A program made the translations under genes and the position numbers. From a virus, in IMG/VR virus record IMGVR_UViG_3300047560_000724, positions 1 through 64,000 of that record: 64,000 bases of DNA; one strand, written 5' to 3'. Shown in pieces: positions 27,506 to 36,117 of the stretch. Under the pieces are notes generated by a model. That model ran no database searches. It was not told where the DNA came from and worked only from the letters and a program-made list of their open reading frames with translations. The first letter of the stretch is position 1. Each line of letters starts with the position of its first letter.

Positions 27506-27526
27506 ATAAGTGAATGTAGTGTAGTT

Positions 27527-28087
27527 TTACTCAGCTAATCCTGCTCTAGCACTAATTACATTCCAATTGATGATTTTCCATTGGTTTTCTAAGTACTTCT
27601 TCTTGTCTGCTTGATAGTCTAATGCCCAAGCGTGTTCCCACCAATCAATAAGCAATACAATATCAAACTTAATATCGTGGTTCTTTATAGTCTTTATTTT
27701 TCCATCTTTTGCCAAGTATACCCATCCGCTACCTTGAATTGCCATCGCTTCTTTAGCAAATGCTTCTTTAAACTTGTCAAAAGTCTTAAAATGTTTAGTA
27801 ATAAGTTCACTTGCTGAACCGCTAGGAGCATTAGAATTTGTTGGCTTTTGAAATTGTGTAAAGTACAGATCGTGTAAGAATGCACCTGCTTCATTAAAGT
27901 CTGCATCGCCTTCTCCGTTATTAAACCGGTCAACATAGGCTTTATATAACTTACCATAATGGTAATCTAATGACTGTTTACTTAAACTTTTACCTAACTC
28001 ATTACGGTCGTACGGTAACGCTGTCTGTGTTAAAGTTTTAGGTGCTTTGCCTTCATTTAATGAAACATATCTGATAAAGTTATACAT
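27527..28087 (-). CDS. sod: Fe/Mn superoxide dismutase
   Basis: 186 residues, close to the usual 190-200. LPYDRNELGKSLSKQSLDYHYGKLYKAYVD carries the first metal His (about 42), FLHDLYFTQ the second, and LLIDWWEHAWALDYQADKKKYLE the Asp and His ligands (about 144-148). It converts superoxide to peroxide. Some usual residues after the first His (HHxxY) are altered, so metal preference is unclear. The ATG follows a CTAAATA late box by 5 nt with no ribosome site, suggesting a leaderless late mRNA. Confidence 0.9.
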   Translation of the reverse strand: MYNFIRYVSLNEGKAPKTLTQTALPYDRNELGKSLSKQSLDYHYGKLYKAYVDRFNNGEGDADFNEAGAFLHDLYFTQFQKPTNSNAPSGSASELITKHFKTFDKFKEAFAKEAMAIQGSGWVYLAKDGKIKTIKNHDIKFDIVLLIDWWEHAWALDYQADKKKYLENQWKIINWNVISARAGLAE

Positions 28088-28092
28088 AATGA

Positions 28093-28099
28093 TATTTAG
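28093..28099 (-). promoter_or_regulatory. Late promoter box immediately before sod
   Basis: CTAAATA on the minus strand separated from the ATG at 28087 by TCATT only; no Shine-Dalgarno sequence fits in between. Confidence 0.6.
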
Positions 28100-28238
28100 C
28101 TATAAATAACACGGTCAAGCGGTCAACTGGGCATCCAAGGATCCTTAAGCCACTGCTTTCTCAGTTTTCAAGTGGCACAGCCAATGTGGCTACAGGCAAA
28201 TTGGCGCTTGACATTTTTATAATAATGGGTTTTTTTAT

Positions 28239-28246
28239 TATAAATA
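28239..28246 (+). promoter_or_regulatory. T4 late promoter consensus (TATAAATA)
   Basis: Exact TATAAATA on the plus strand, 23 nt before the ATG of the basic protein at 28270, with AAGGAG between. Confidence 0.75.
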
Positions 28247-28269
28247 AAAAACCTAAGGAGACACATAAA

Positions 28270-28515
28270 ATGTTAGGATTATTGAAAAAACTATTTGGCG
28301 GTAAGCCAGCAGAAGCAGCACCATACAAGGTTGAAACTCCAACCGCAGAAGCAGCACCACAACCAGCTGTTGCTGTTGAAGGTGCCGGCGCTGTTGAAGT
28401 TGTTGCTGAAAAGCCTGCTAAACCAGCCAAAGCTAAAAAGGCACCAGCTGCTAAAAAGCCAGCTGCACCAAAAGCTAAAAAGCCACGCAAGCCTAAAGCT
28501 AAGCCACAGGCATAA
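28270..28515 (+). CDS. Small Lys/Ala/Pro-rich basic protein (histone H1-like tail)
   Basis: 81 residues from ATG 28270 (AAGGAG 9 nt upstream). The start MLGLLKKLFGGKPAE is amphipathic; residues 50-81 are repeated KPAK/KKAP/PKAKK blocks like the tails of histone H1 or AlgP. Nucleic-acid or polyanion binding is likely. A perfect TATAAATA late promoter drives it, so it may be a virion or condensation protein. Its 3' end overlaps the convergent UvdE gene by 17 nt. Confidence 0.75.
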   Translation: MLGLLKKLFGGKPAEAAPYKVETPTAEAAPQPAVAVEGAGAVEVVAEKPAKPAKAKKAPAAKKPAAPKAKKPRKPKAKPQA

Positions 28516-29533
28516 TACCTAGTTCTATTGCTTGCTCGTATAGAGCATAGCTAGCTAAGTTTTTACCTTTGGATTCGCACATGATATCGTGCGTGCCTGC
28601 AAAGCTCAGAGCCCATTCGTTAGATTTTTTATTCCAATAAAAATCAGAGTGCGCTCTGAGCTTTTGCTTTTTATATCCGTCTAGAAGGAGCTGGGCATGA
28701 ACAGGTGCGGTAAGCCGGTCATGGTCCACAAGATAATCTTCACGACTAACTGAATAATGAAGTGTAGGGCGCACACCGCGCCAACTATCCACAACACGGC
28801 TAATGCGAGGATCGTCCGCAGAGATGTATTCCCCTTCACGGATCCAATGGTGATGTATATCGAGCACAATAGGAACGATATCGCTAATAGATAAACAGTC
28901 ATTTAATCCCCATGCGTTTTCTTCGTTTTCGATAGTAATACAGTTTCTTGCTTCTGGCGATAATTTTGCGTAGGCACTGCGGATACCGGCTGGACCTTCT
29001 TTACCGGAGATGTGGACATTGATCTTGAAGTCCTGAAAGGACTTGCCGTAACCCATCCAACGAGCCATATCCGCATGATATTCAAATTCCTCTATTGACC
29101 GGTTGACAATACCGGGGTTGCTAGATGCCAAAACTGTAAACTGACCAGGATGCATACTAAGTCGAACACCGTGAGCTCTAGCAATATCACCCACTCGTTT
29201 AAAGTTGGTTTCGGCGTATGATACAACAGAAGGTTCGCGCCAATAACTAGCATAATCGTCGTGAGTATAAACAGGCAGAATGTCGCTAGACAAGCGTACC
29301 ATACGCAAAGGTTCAGGAAGCTGGCTAACACGCTCTACCAACTTGCGAGTTGCTTCGATATTGCCTACCATTAGGTCCCATAGTTTTTGCTCCGCGACAT
29401 CTCTTGATTGTCTATTTAACCAAGCTACGGTAGTTGTGCTAGTATTGTATTGTTTTGCATCGTCTTTGGCGCCGATGCCATTAACTTGTTCAGGATGATC
29501 GATCCATTTACATGCGAAGCCTATTTTGCCCAT
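28499..29533 (-). CDS. uvdE: UV damage endonuclease (UvdE)
   Basis: 344 residues of the UVDE TIM-barrel family: GFACKWID at the start, VRLSSDILPV (about 80), RLSMHPGQFTVLAS (about 122), ITIENEENAWGLNDCL (about 197) and VLDIHHHWIREGEY (about 218) supply the metal-binding His/Glu/Asp set. It nicks DNA 5' of UV photoproducts. This is expected for a sunlight-exposed aquatic phage. Confidence 0.93.
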   Translation of the reverse strand: MGKIGFACKWIDHPEQVNGIGAKDDAKQYNTSTTTVAWLNRQSRDVAEQKLWDLMVGNIEATRKLVERVSQLPEPLRMVRLSSDILPVYTHDDYASYWREPSVVSYAETNFKRVGDIARAHGVRLSMHPGQFTVLASSNPGIVNRSIEEFEYHADMARWMGYGKSFQDFKINVHISGKEGPAGIRSAYAKLSPEARNCITIENEENAWGLNDCLSISDIVPIVLDIHHHWIREGEYISADDPRISRVVDSWRGVRPTLHYSVSREDYLVDHDRLTAPVHAQLLLDGYKKQKLRAHSDFYWNKKSNEWALSFAGTHDIMCESKGKNLASYALYEQAIELGIMPVA

Positions 29534-29540
29534 TTGTGCC

Positions 29541-29705
29541 TTACCAGTGACGGATTACTCCTGCCACAATAAAAATGTTAGTGATAATGTATGTTAACAC
29601 AATACAAGTACGAATGCAAGCAATTCGGTCCGCTTCTGCGTCCGAATTACCTGCTTTTTCTCCTAATGCTTTAGCCCAAAGTCGCCAAACTTTATTGTTT
29701 ATCAT
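29541..29705 (-). CDS. Small single-TM protein
   Basis: 54 residues. A polar N-terminal half (INNKVWRLWAKALGEKAGNS) is followed by a hydrophobic helix (about 31-50, CIVLTYIITNIFIVAGVIR). The ATG overlaps the end of the upstream gene by 14 nt. Function unknown. Confidence 0.6.
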   Translation of the reverse strand: MINNKVWRLWAKALGEKAGNSDAEADRIACIRTCIVLTYIITNIFIVAGVIRHW

Positions 29706-29838
29706 CTTTCGGTACTACAATGCCATATTGCTTGTACATCCAATTGATAAAATGTTCAATAGGATAGCTAGGGCCTACTTCTTTTGTATAAGCCTTATAT
29801 GCAATACTTACACGCTCTAGCCATTGTTTATCGTTCAT
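29692..29838 (-). CDS. Small hypothetical protein
   Basis: 48 residues (starts MNDKQWLERVSIAYKAYTKE, ends GIVVPKDDKQ). It overlaps its neighbours on both sides, in an operon with the two QueD-like genes. No motif recognised. Confidence 0.55.
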   Translation of the reverse strand: MNDKQWLERVSIAYKAYTKEVGPSYPIEHFINWMYKQYGIVVPKDDKQ

Positions 29839-30350
29839 GCAAACAAATCCTCGTTCCATTCACGATGACCTTCACGGAAAGCCATATTGCTTTGTGTTTC
29901 TCTAACTTCTACACGATAGCACCATAGTCTTGCTGCTTCGCCTGGGCCCCACATTTCTGGAATGTAAACACCGTTAACATATTTGTAAAGCATATCGCTA
30001 AGACCTTCACAACCTAGTCTTGGTAGTACCACTACCTTAGCCATTTTCTTTTCTACTAACAGCTTATATGTTTCCATTTCTGGATCATCAGCGGCTACAA
30101 TAAGTGTGTGGTCAAATTGATCTTCTAATGTTTTCTTTAGTTCTTTAAGACCACCGTAGTCAGCAGCCCAATTACGGACATCTAAATCGTTGGTGCCAAA
30201 GTAAAATTTCATACTAAATGAATAGCCGTGAATTAGATTACAATGACTATCAGCTCGCCATTGGCGATAAGCGCAGGGAAATGCGTCGTGATATTCTTTT
30301 GTACTTGTATATTTGTATGTGATTGGTTTTGGATCAATTATTGTTGTCAT
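29835..30350 (-). CDS. QueD/PTPS-family protein 1
   Basis: 171 residues of the 6-pyruvoyl-tetrahydropterin synthase/QueD fold. The metal motif near residue 37-42 reads HCNLIHGYSFSMKFYF, and FDHTLIVAADDPEM (about 95) matches the active-site D-H segment. The first zinc His (normally in xFxAAHxL) is replaced by a divergent segment FPCAYRQWRADSHCN, so activity may differ. It is adjacent to a second family member; QueD makes 6-carboxytetrahydropterin in 7-deazaguanine synthesis. Confidence 0.7.
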   Translation of the reverse strand: MTTIIDPKPITYKYTSTKEYHDAFPCAYRQWRADSHCNLIHGYSFSMKFYFGTNDLDVRNWAADYGGLKELKKTLEDQFDHTLIVAADDPEMETYKLLVEKKMAKVVVLPRLGCEGLSDMLYKYVNGVYIPEMWGPGEAARLWCYRVEVRETQSNMAFREGHREWNEDLFA

Positions 30351-30776
30351 TTATATTCCTACGGTTACATTGCATTTTCTTGTTTCTTCAATATTAACTG
30401 ATACTAGTTTAACACCAGTGCCATCTAATTGTCTAGGACCTATTTCGTCAATTAAATACTGTCCCATATTTTCTGCGGTTGGATTAAAGTCTACTACTAC
30501 TACACCTTCTGGGTCTGCTAAAGGCAATGTTTTTGCCAAAGGATCTTTATCCCAAACAAGAAATTTGTGATCCCATTCTTCCTCTAGCCAGTAGCCCAGT
30601 CGTTCTTTAATTGCGGAAAAGTCCATAACACGCCCGACTGAATCGAGTTCGTCTGCTTCCACTGTTAAATGGATTCTATAGTTGTGGCCATGTAAATGGG
30701 CGCACTTTGATTCGTGTCCGTAAACACGATGACCTGTTGAAAAGTCGTGATAGCGAGTTGCTGTGATTTTTGCCAT
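30351..30776 (-). CDS. queD: QueD-like 6-carboxytetrahydropterin synthase 2
   Basis: 141 residues, the usual QueD length. FSTGHRVYGHESKCAHLHGHNYRIHLT contains the Cys and the three zinc His (HR..., HLHGH), RVMDFSAIKERLG and EEWDHKFLVW the Asp and active-site DH, and PTAENMGQYL the Thr-Ala-Glu motif. It has the complete catalytic set. Together with the radical-SAM genes it could feed a 7-deazaguanine (preQ0) pathway, but QueC and QueE proper are not in this window. Confidence 0.88.
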   Translation of the reverse strand: MAKITATRYHDFSTGHRVYGHESKCAHLHGHNYRIHLTVEADELDSVGRVMDFSAIKERLGYWLEEEWDHKFLVWDKDPLAKTLPLADPEGVVVVDFNPTAENMGQYLIDEIGPRQLDGTGVKLVSVNIEETRKCNVTVGI

Positions 30777-30847
30777 TGTTAATCTCCATTAAGCAATGAC
30801 ACGCAGAATTTATAATGCGGGATGAGCGTCTAAGGCCGCATACTGTA

Positions 30848-30875
30848 ATTATACAGTATTTGATATTAATGTCAA
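30848..30875 (-). promoter_or_regulatory. sigma70-type promoter of the queD pair
   Basis: TTGACA (30875-30870), 16-nt spacer, TATAAT (30853-30848) on the minus strand, about 70 nt before the ATG at 30776. Confidence 0.75.
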
Positions 30876-30877
30876 TG

Positions 30878-32755
30878 TTATTGGCGTCCAATACCGCCAA
30901 ATGGTTCCCATTGTCCTGGAGTACCAGTTACTACACAAACCCAACCTACATAACTGTGAACTTGTGGTTTGGTATTCCAACAGATATCACCTACTTGGAA
31001 TGAACCTTGGGTAGGTACTTCGGACCCAGTGATAAATTTCTTACCATCAATCCTTGCAGGGCCTTTTACAGTTAAGTCAACATCTGCGTCTGGGTTGTTA
31101 ACACCAACGCTTAGTTTTCCGTAAACATTAATAATCTTTGCTGGATCTAACTTGTTGCCAATACCAAAAGTATCTTTTGTAATTTGTAAGCGGTTAAATC
31201 CGTAAAATCCAACATTGAATGAACTAGTTGGATTAACACCAGTTGGTGTAAATGTTAAAGTATTAACATCATCTTTTACAGCAATGCTGCTAGATAAAAT
31301 CTTATTAGCGTTAAGCTCTCCTGAAAATTCAGATGCGCCTTGTACGCTTAGTGTCTTTAGTGCGCCTAGTGTAGTTAATTTTGATTCTACCACTGAGTCG
31401 CCGAGTGCGGTTTCTGTGATAACCGTCTGCTTGTTTATGCTGAATACTTTTGTTTTAGCAAGATCGATAGATTCAGTTGACCAAATTCTATCAGGACCAT
31501 TCATTAACATAAATTGCTTAGGACCTCTAGGACTAGACCATAGCAAGCCCATACCATATACAGGGTTATCTGGAGTTTCCGCAAACTCTAACGGAGTTGA
31601 TCTAGTTAGTCGTGTATCGCTAACAACTTTATCAGCATGAAGTTCGCCGAACACTCTTAGGATACCGTTACGGGTACTTTCGTTTCCAATATGTACCTCA
31701 CCATTACTTTTTAATATAATGCGATCAGTGTTGTCTGTAACCAGTGATAAGTCATGACTAGTATGAGTACCAATCTTACCTTTACCAAGAGTAGGTGCTC
31801 CAAACACAAGTTCTACATCATTTTCTGCAAGACTTAAAAGCGCATTTGGAACATCAGTACCTAAGCCTAAACGACTGTCAGTAAAGAATGCAAATTGACT
31901 AATGTTAGCATTACCATTAACTGTTAATGAAGTTAAGTTACCTAATCGTCTTAGGTTACTGCTTACAATTGAATCGCCAAGCCTGTCTGCAAGGATAACA
32001 GGAATGTTGTTTACACGATATGATTTATCTTTAGGAATATTAAAGTTAGCATCAGTAAAGATGTTACCACCTGCTTGGTATGCTAGTTTGTAGTTTAAAG
32101 AATCAATGTGCCATGACAAACCTTTATTAACGACATCAGCATCTACAGCACCTTTAAATTTTCCAAACTCTAATGTTGAGCCGTCTTCTGTTAAGATGTT
32201 TTTTGCTTTGATTGTTTCGGCTTCAATGCCTTTTACTTTTAAAAGTCCAGTAACTGTTAGTGTTTTAGATGCAGCATTTACTTCGACAAAACTTGATAAT
32301 TTTACATCGCCGCGAACATCTAAAGTTAATAGCTCACCAACTTTAGTTAAGTTACTGTTTGTAACAGTATCACCAATTGTTGTTGTATTAATTACTAATG
32401 AGTTGTTAATCTTGTATTCTTTATCTTTAGCTAGATTAACACTAGTGTCTGCAAAAATTGTTCCGTTAGCTTGATATACTAACTTGTAAGATTTTGCATC
32501 TGTGTGCCAGAACATACCTGTATTTTGTATGCCAGCATCTTCCATACTGCGGTATACACCTGGCTCTGCGTAGGATCCGTTGTCTGTAACAATTTTGCTG
32601 GCTCTTAGCACACCGGTTACAGTTAGGTTATTGTTAACATCAACCGCACCCGCTACAATTAATTGGCCAGTATGGTTAACTGTGCCCTCTATTTGTGCAA
32701 CTTTAAGTTTGTTAATAACGACCTTGTCGTCTTCAATATTGAAAATTTGGCTCAT
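30878..32755 (-). CDS. Repeat-containing tail fibre protein
   Basis: 625 residues. Three diverged copies of a roughly 130-residue unit are visible, each with W-H/SS...K.YKL.YQA or QFMLMN, then NxxKDKxYxxNN or LAKTKVFSINK, VI, GDxVxxSNL or ESKL, and a LGxLxxLxVxGxA strand (about 70-150, 200-285 and 400-480). The N-terminus (NIEDDKVVINKLKVAQIEGT) and the C-terminal WVCVVTGTPGQWEPFG are typical of phage fibre ends. A GATAAATA late box precedes it. Receptor-binding or fibre-connector role inferred. Confidence 0.75.
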   Translation of the reverse strand: MSQIFNIEDDKVVINKLKVAQIEGTVNHTGQLIVAGAVDVNNNLTVTGVLRASKIVTDNGSYAEPGVYRSMEDAGIQNTGMFWHTDAKSYKLVYQANGTIFADTSVNLAKDKEYKINNSLVINTTTIGDTVTNSNLTKVGELLTLDVRGDVKLSSFVEVNAASKTLTVTGLLKVKGIEAETIKAKNILTEDGSTLEFGKFKGAVDADVVNKGLSWHIDSLNYKLAYQAGGNIFTDANFNIPKDKSYRVNNIPVILADRLGDSIVSSNLRRLGNLTSLTVNGNANISQFAFFTDSRLGLGTDVPNALLSLAENDVELVFGAPTLGKGKIGTHTSHDLSLVTDNTDRIILKSNGEVHIGNESTRNGILRVFGELHADKVVSDTRLTRSTPLEFAETPDNPVYGMGLLWSSPRGPKQFMLMNGPDRIWSTESIDLAKTKVFSINKQTVITETALGDSVVESKLTTLGALKTLSVQGASEFSGELNANKILSSSIAVKDDVNTLTFTPTGVNPTSSFNVGFYGFNRLQITKDTFGIGNKLDPAKIINVYGKLSVGVNNPDADVDLTVKGPARIDGKKFITGSEVPTQGSFQVGDICWNTKPQVHSYVGWVCVVTGTPGQWEPFGGIGRQ

Positions 32756-32773
32756 AATAAGTCTCTCGTCCAG

Positions 32774-32781
32774 TATTTATC
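32774..32781 (-). promoter_or_regulatory. Late promoter box upstream of repeat fibre
   Basis: GATAAATA on the minus strand, 18 nt before the ATG at 32755, with GAGAGA between. Confidence 0.55.
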
Positions 32782-32810
32782 TTAGACTGTGAGCATTACT
32801 TGAGCCAAAA

Positions 32811-32834
32811 AAAAGCGGCATTTAAGCCGCTTTT
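32811..32834. terminator. Bidirectional rho-independent terminator
   Basis: AAAAGCGGC-ATTTAA-GCCGCTTTT, perfect 9-bp stem flanked by A and T runs, between the 400-residue gene and the fibre gene. Confidence 0.85.
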
Positions 32835-32837
32835 GGG

Positions 32838-34040
32838 TTATGCTACTTTGAGTAGAATGGTGTCTTCGTTGAGACGACCATTCATTTTAGTGTCTGTAGC
32901 GTTGATATCTTCTAGGAACTTACGCAACTGTACCTTACCCGCCGCTTTAAACTCTTTGAGCTTTTCTTCTGGCTTGCGGATAGTTTTACAGATACTCTTG
33001 AACTCGTCGAATCCTGTAAGACTTGTGCCTTTAACCCCTAAATCCGCAAACTCAGATGCAACATACTTGCCTAGCTTACGAGTTTTAGTGTTATAGATCC
33101 AAAGCTCTTTTGCACCAATGATATCTGTAGGGCTAACTGATACCAGCTTCAACGGTTCGTCACTCTTCTTAAATTTAAGTTTAGCAACAACCTTCTCTGC
33201 TGGTACTGTCTTTTTAGCACGAGGCTTGCGGTTAACCTTAGCTTCTTGTGCAAGCATTGTACAAGCAGAGTCAACTTCTTGATAGAATGCAATTAGAGCT
33301 TTAATCTGCTTCTTGCTACGGTGTGAGTAACCTTCACGCAACTGTTCGTCAGCTTTGCCGCTAGCAAGCTCAAGCAATTCATTCAAGTCTTTGCTATAAA
33401 AGTCTTTGATAATACGAGCATGAGCGGCTTTGGCTTCTACAGCCTTGAGCAAGTTAAGAACCTTAAATGCTTTTGGATCAAAGTTCTCAGCATCTGTTTG
33501 GAAACTTTCAATCGCATTTTCGATTTCCTCAGTCATACGATAAGCGGCTTCACGAACACGCTCTTGAATTGACGGAGTATAAACTGCAGGCTTGTCTGCT
33601 TCTTTAGCCTTTTCTGCTTCTTCGTCGATGTCATCTTTACCTTGAGAAATCACATCGACAATTTGTTTACGCAACCATTCAGCAGTATCACGACCTTCGT
33701 TGAAGTCTGCTCGCTGAGGAGTCATTCCGCGAAGCAAACAAGATGCAATAGCACCCATTGTTGATCCGCAACGGTTGTCTTTAGTTTTCTTAAATGCGGC
33801 AATGTCAGCTTTAGTGCAACCAACTTTTTCCATCCACTTAATTACAGCAGGCTTGAAACTCTTGCTGTCTGCTTCAAGGCGATAGTAGTTCATTGCCACT
33901 CGAAAGTGTTTATGGAACTGATCAGCAGGCCAAGTTTCGCAACCATCCCAAGTTGGGCTATAGTCCTTAGCCGCCTTAGTGCGGTGGGCAATAACTTGCT
34001 TTTTGGTTACACGAGTTTTGGTTGCAGATTTTGTAGCCAT
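32838..34040 (-). CDS. Conserved T4-like phage protein of unknown function
   Basis: 400 residues, basic and mostly helical. Residues 27-130 form a Trp/Cys-containing domain (SPTWDGCETWPADQFHKHF) and about 290-400 a second domain with KELWIYNTKTRKLGKYVASE. The middle is Lys/Glu-rich. I cannot name a family. It has a perfect early promoter (34071-34099), so it is made early, which argues against a simple structural role. Confidence 0.65.
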   Translation of the reverse strand: MATKSATKTRVTKKQVIAHRTKAAKDYSPTWDGCETWPADQFHKHFRVAMNYYRLEADSKSFKPAVIKWMEKVGCTKADIAAFKKTKDNRCGSTMGAIASCLLRGMTPQRADFNEGRDTAEWLRKQIVDVISQGKDDIDEEAEKAKEADKPAVYTPSIQERVREAAYRMTEEIENAIESFQTDAENFDPKAFKVLNLLKAVEAKAAHARIIKDFYSKDLNELLELASGKADEQLREGYSHRSKKQIKALIAFYQEVDSACTMLAQEAKVNRKPRAKKTVPAEKVVAKLKFKKSDEPLKLVSVSPTDIIGAKELWIYNTKTRKLGKYVASEFADLGVKGTSLTGFDEFKSICKTIRKPEEKLKEFKAAGKVQLRKFLEDINATDTKMNGRLNEDTILLKVA

Positions 34041-34070
34041 TTAAGTCACTCCTAACTGTTAATATGTATT

Positions 34071-34099
34071 ATTATAGCACGAACAATAGGTTGTGTCAA
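34071..34099 (-). promoter_or_regulatory. sigma70-type promoter
   Basis: TTGACA (34099-34094), 17-nt spacer, TATAAT (34076-34071) on the minus strand, about 30 nt before the ATG at 34040. Confidence 0.85.
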
Positions 34100-35166
34100 C
34101 CGGGCTGTTGCTGATTGAATTCGAATACTTTGTCCAAATCTTCTTGTGTGTAGTCCGAACGCAATTGGCTACCATCAACAATATCACGCATTGGTACCAT
34201 ATCAAATTGGACCCGATGCTTACTGTTATCGTCAAAGTTGTGCCAGCCAATTTCTGCTTTTAAGCTATCGGCAAAATTAATACTCTGTTGGATTTCTCCA
34301 GGTTTAGTCATTAATTTGACAATTATTTTTTCTAATCGAGTAGGATTATTTCTTATTACTTCAACCACTTTGGAAAAGTTTTTTGTAAACAATTCCGGCT
34401 TCATAAATTCAAAGTGAGCACTAAAAATTAATATGTTATAGTTGTCTGCATTCTTAGCCCAATAACTAGGGCCTTGACTTCCATTGGATACTAGCATTAC
34501 ATGTTGGTTGCGTTGAGCAAGATGTTCAACAAACGGTTCAAAGTCTGGATTAAGTGTAGGTTCACCGCCACCAAAGTACCAACGGATAGGATTACCTTCA
34601 CTCCAATTGTCAATTATGTTGTCTGCTGTTCTTGTTAGCAATGCTAGTGACTTATGCGGATCAGTAGTGTTATGTACTCCCGGCCAGCAATAACTACAGC
34701 TATAGTTGCATCTCCTACCAATATCCCATAATACTTGTTTTGGTATTTTTACTTTTAATTTTAATGCAGACGGGCTAGTGATATTTTTTAAAGGTATTAA
34801 TGTGTAGGTAAAATTGTCTTTTAAGAATTCTGTAGGGCTGTCTTTACATTTTGTAATAACAATGTCAGAACCGCACCCGCAACTATTGTAAGGGCATACT
34901 ACTCCCGTCTTAGGTAGTACATATTCTTTTCGTATATTACCGCGAAACCCCCAAGGCCGCAAACCACTCTTTATATCATAGTTTAGCCTAGCATCTGAAC
35001 TTGCACAGTTAGCGACCCACATATAACCATCAAAGTCTATATACAAGTTTTCAACTCCTGCAGAACAGTTCCATCCTTTAAAAGAATTAAGTTTAGACGA
35101 CACAAGATCTTCAATGCTTGCTTCTGCTATTCCGCTCTCGCCTTGTAAAATTAAAGTCTTGCTCAT
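34096..35166 (-). CDS. Radical-SAM protein with N-terminal SPASM-like region
   Basis: 356 residues. The first 110 residues hold a Cys-rich region resembling a SPASM/twitch domain (FKGWNCSAGVENLYIDFDGY, then CPYNSCGCGSDIVI). The radical-SAM core follows at about 145-300 with the CxxxCxxC motif RRCNYSCSYCW and the GGGEP motif. This order is reversed relative to its neighbour at 35163-36110, where the same kind of Cys-rich region is C-terminal. The two genes overlap by 4 nt (ATGA). Substrate unknown; peptide or nucleic-acid modification are both possible. Confidence 0.82.
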   Translation of the reverse strand: MSKTLILQGESGIAEASIEDLVSSKLNSFKGWNCSAGVENLYIDFDGYMWVANCASSDARLNYDIKSGLRPWGFRGNIRKEYVLPKTGVVCPYNSCGCGSDIVITKCKDSPTEFLKDNFTYTLIPLKNITSPSALKLKVKIPKQVLWDIGRRCNYSCSYCWPGVHNTTDPHKSLALLTRTADNIIDNWSEGNPIRWYFGGGEPTLNPDFEPFVEHLAQRNQHVMLVSNGSQGPSYWAKNADNYNILIFSAHFEFMKPELFTKNFSKVVEVIRNNPTRLEKIIVKLMTKPGEIQQSINFADSLKAEIGWHNFDDNSKHRVQFDMVPMRDIVDGSQLRSDYTQEDLDKVFEFNQQQPG

Positions 35167-36110
35167 TCTTCTTTAGTACACATAATGTCAAAGTTACAAT
35201 GACACATTGTTTTATTACATACTATTGGCTCATCTGGAAATGTTAAGTTAGGATCGTCAATACGGCCAATAGGTCCGCCTACCTTACACCAACCTCTGTG
35301 TACAGTACCGTCCATGTCTACAATTAATTGTTCAAGTCCTGCATAACATTTCCAACCTGACCAGTCATTTGCATTCCTAGCAATAAACTGGTGTGCGCCT
35401 GCAATTTTAAATTGCCCTGCAGAGTTTACCATCTTCATAGCACCGCGATATGTTCGCATTTCTTTATCATGCTTAATTTTAGGTGTAAACACTTGATGTT
35501 GGGTATCAAACACTTTCTTTTGTTCTTCAGTGTAATTGTACAGCGTATCACCAAAATCAACAATCAGCGGCTGTAGTGCCAATGATATGTTTGAGTATTC
35601 TACTACACGCTCTGCAAGTTTGTAACACTCGTCAAACTTTTCAGGACTCATCATAACATTGACATGCGTTCTTATGTCGTTATGTACGGTGCCTAGTATT
35701 TTTAAAAAGTGTTCAGGATCTGCAAATTCAGGATGGAAACTTAAACATACATGATCAAACAGTAGTTTATTTTCTTCCCACCAGCGTTGTGTTCTAGAGC
35801 CGTTTGATATTAGACCAATCTTTACATCTTGATCTTTACAGAACTGTGCTAGTTCTAAGAAATGTTTGTAGACTGTAACTTCACCACCGGTGAATTCAAA
35901 GTATAGTTTCTTATTAGCAAAGCGTTCTTTAACTTTAAGAATAAAGTTTTGTATTGTTTCTAGTGCCGGCCAACCTTGGCTACCGTCATGTAACCCTTTA
36001 GGGCAATATGAACAAGCATAGTTACAAGTGTTACCGAGACACCAATTTACTACAAACCAATCGGCATTTGTAGGATCAGCATGGACAAGTTTAATATATT
36101 TTTTAGGCAT
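35163..36110 (-). CDS. Radical-SAM protein with C-terminal SPASM-like region
   Basis: 315 residues. The [4Fe-4S]-SAM motif is GNTCNYACSYCPKG (about residue 25), followed by FEFTGGEVTVY (GGE). The C-terminus repeats the neighbour's N-terminal pattern: WSGWKCYAGLEQLIVDMDGT, then VCNKTMCHCNFDIMC, a cluster of Cys that could hold an auxiliary Fe-S cluster. It is translationally coupled to the other radical-SAM gene, suggesting joint action. Confidence 0.85.
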   Translation of the reverse strand: MPKKYIKLVHADPTNADWFVVNWCLGNTCNYACSYCPKGLHDGSQGWPALETIQNFILKVKERFANKKLYFEFTGGEVTVYKHFLELAQFCKDQDVKIGLISNGSRTQRWWEENKLLFDHVCLSFHPEFADPEHFLKILGTVHNDIRTHVNVMMSPEKFDECYKLAERVVEYSNISLALQPLIVDFGDTLYNYTEEQKKVFDTQHQVFTPKIKHDKEMRTYRGAMKMVNSAGQFKIAGAHQFIARNANDWSGWKCYAGLEQLIVDMDGTVHRGWCKVGGPIGRIDDPNLTFPDEPIVCNKTMCHCNFDIMCTKEE

Positions 36111-36117
36111 ATAGTAA

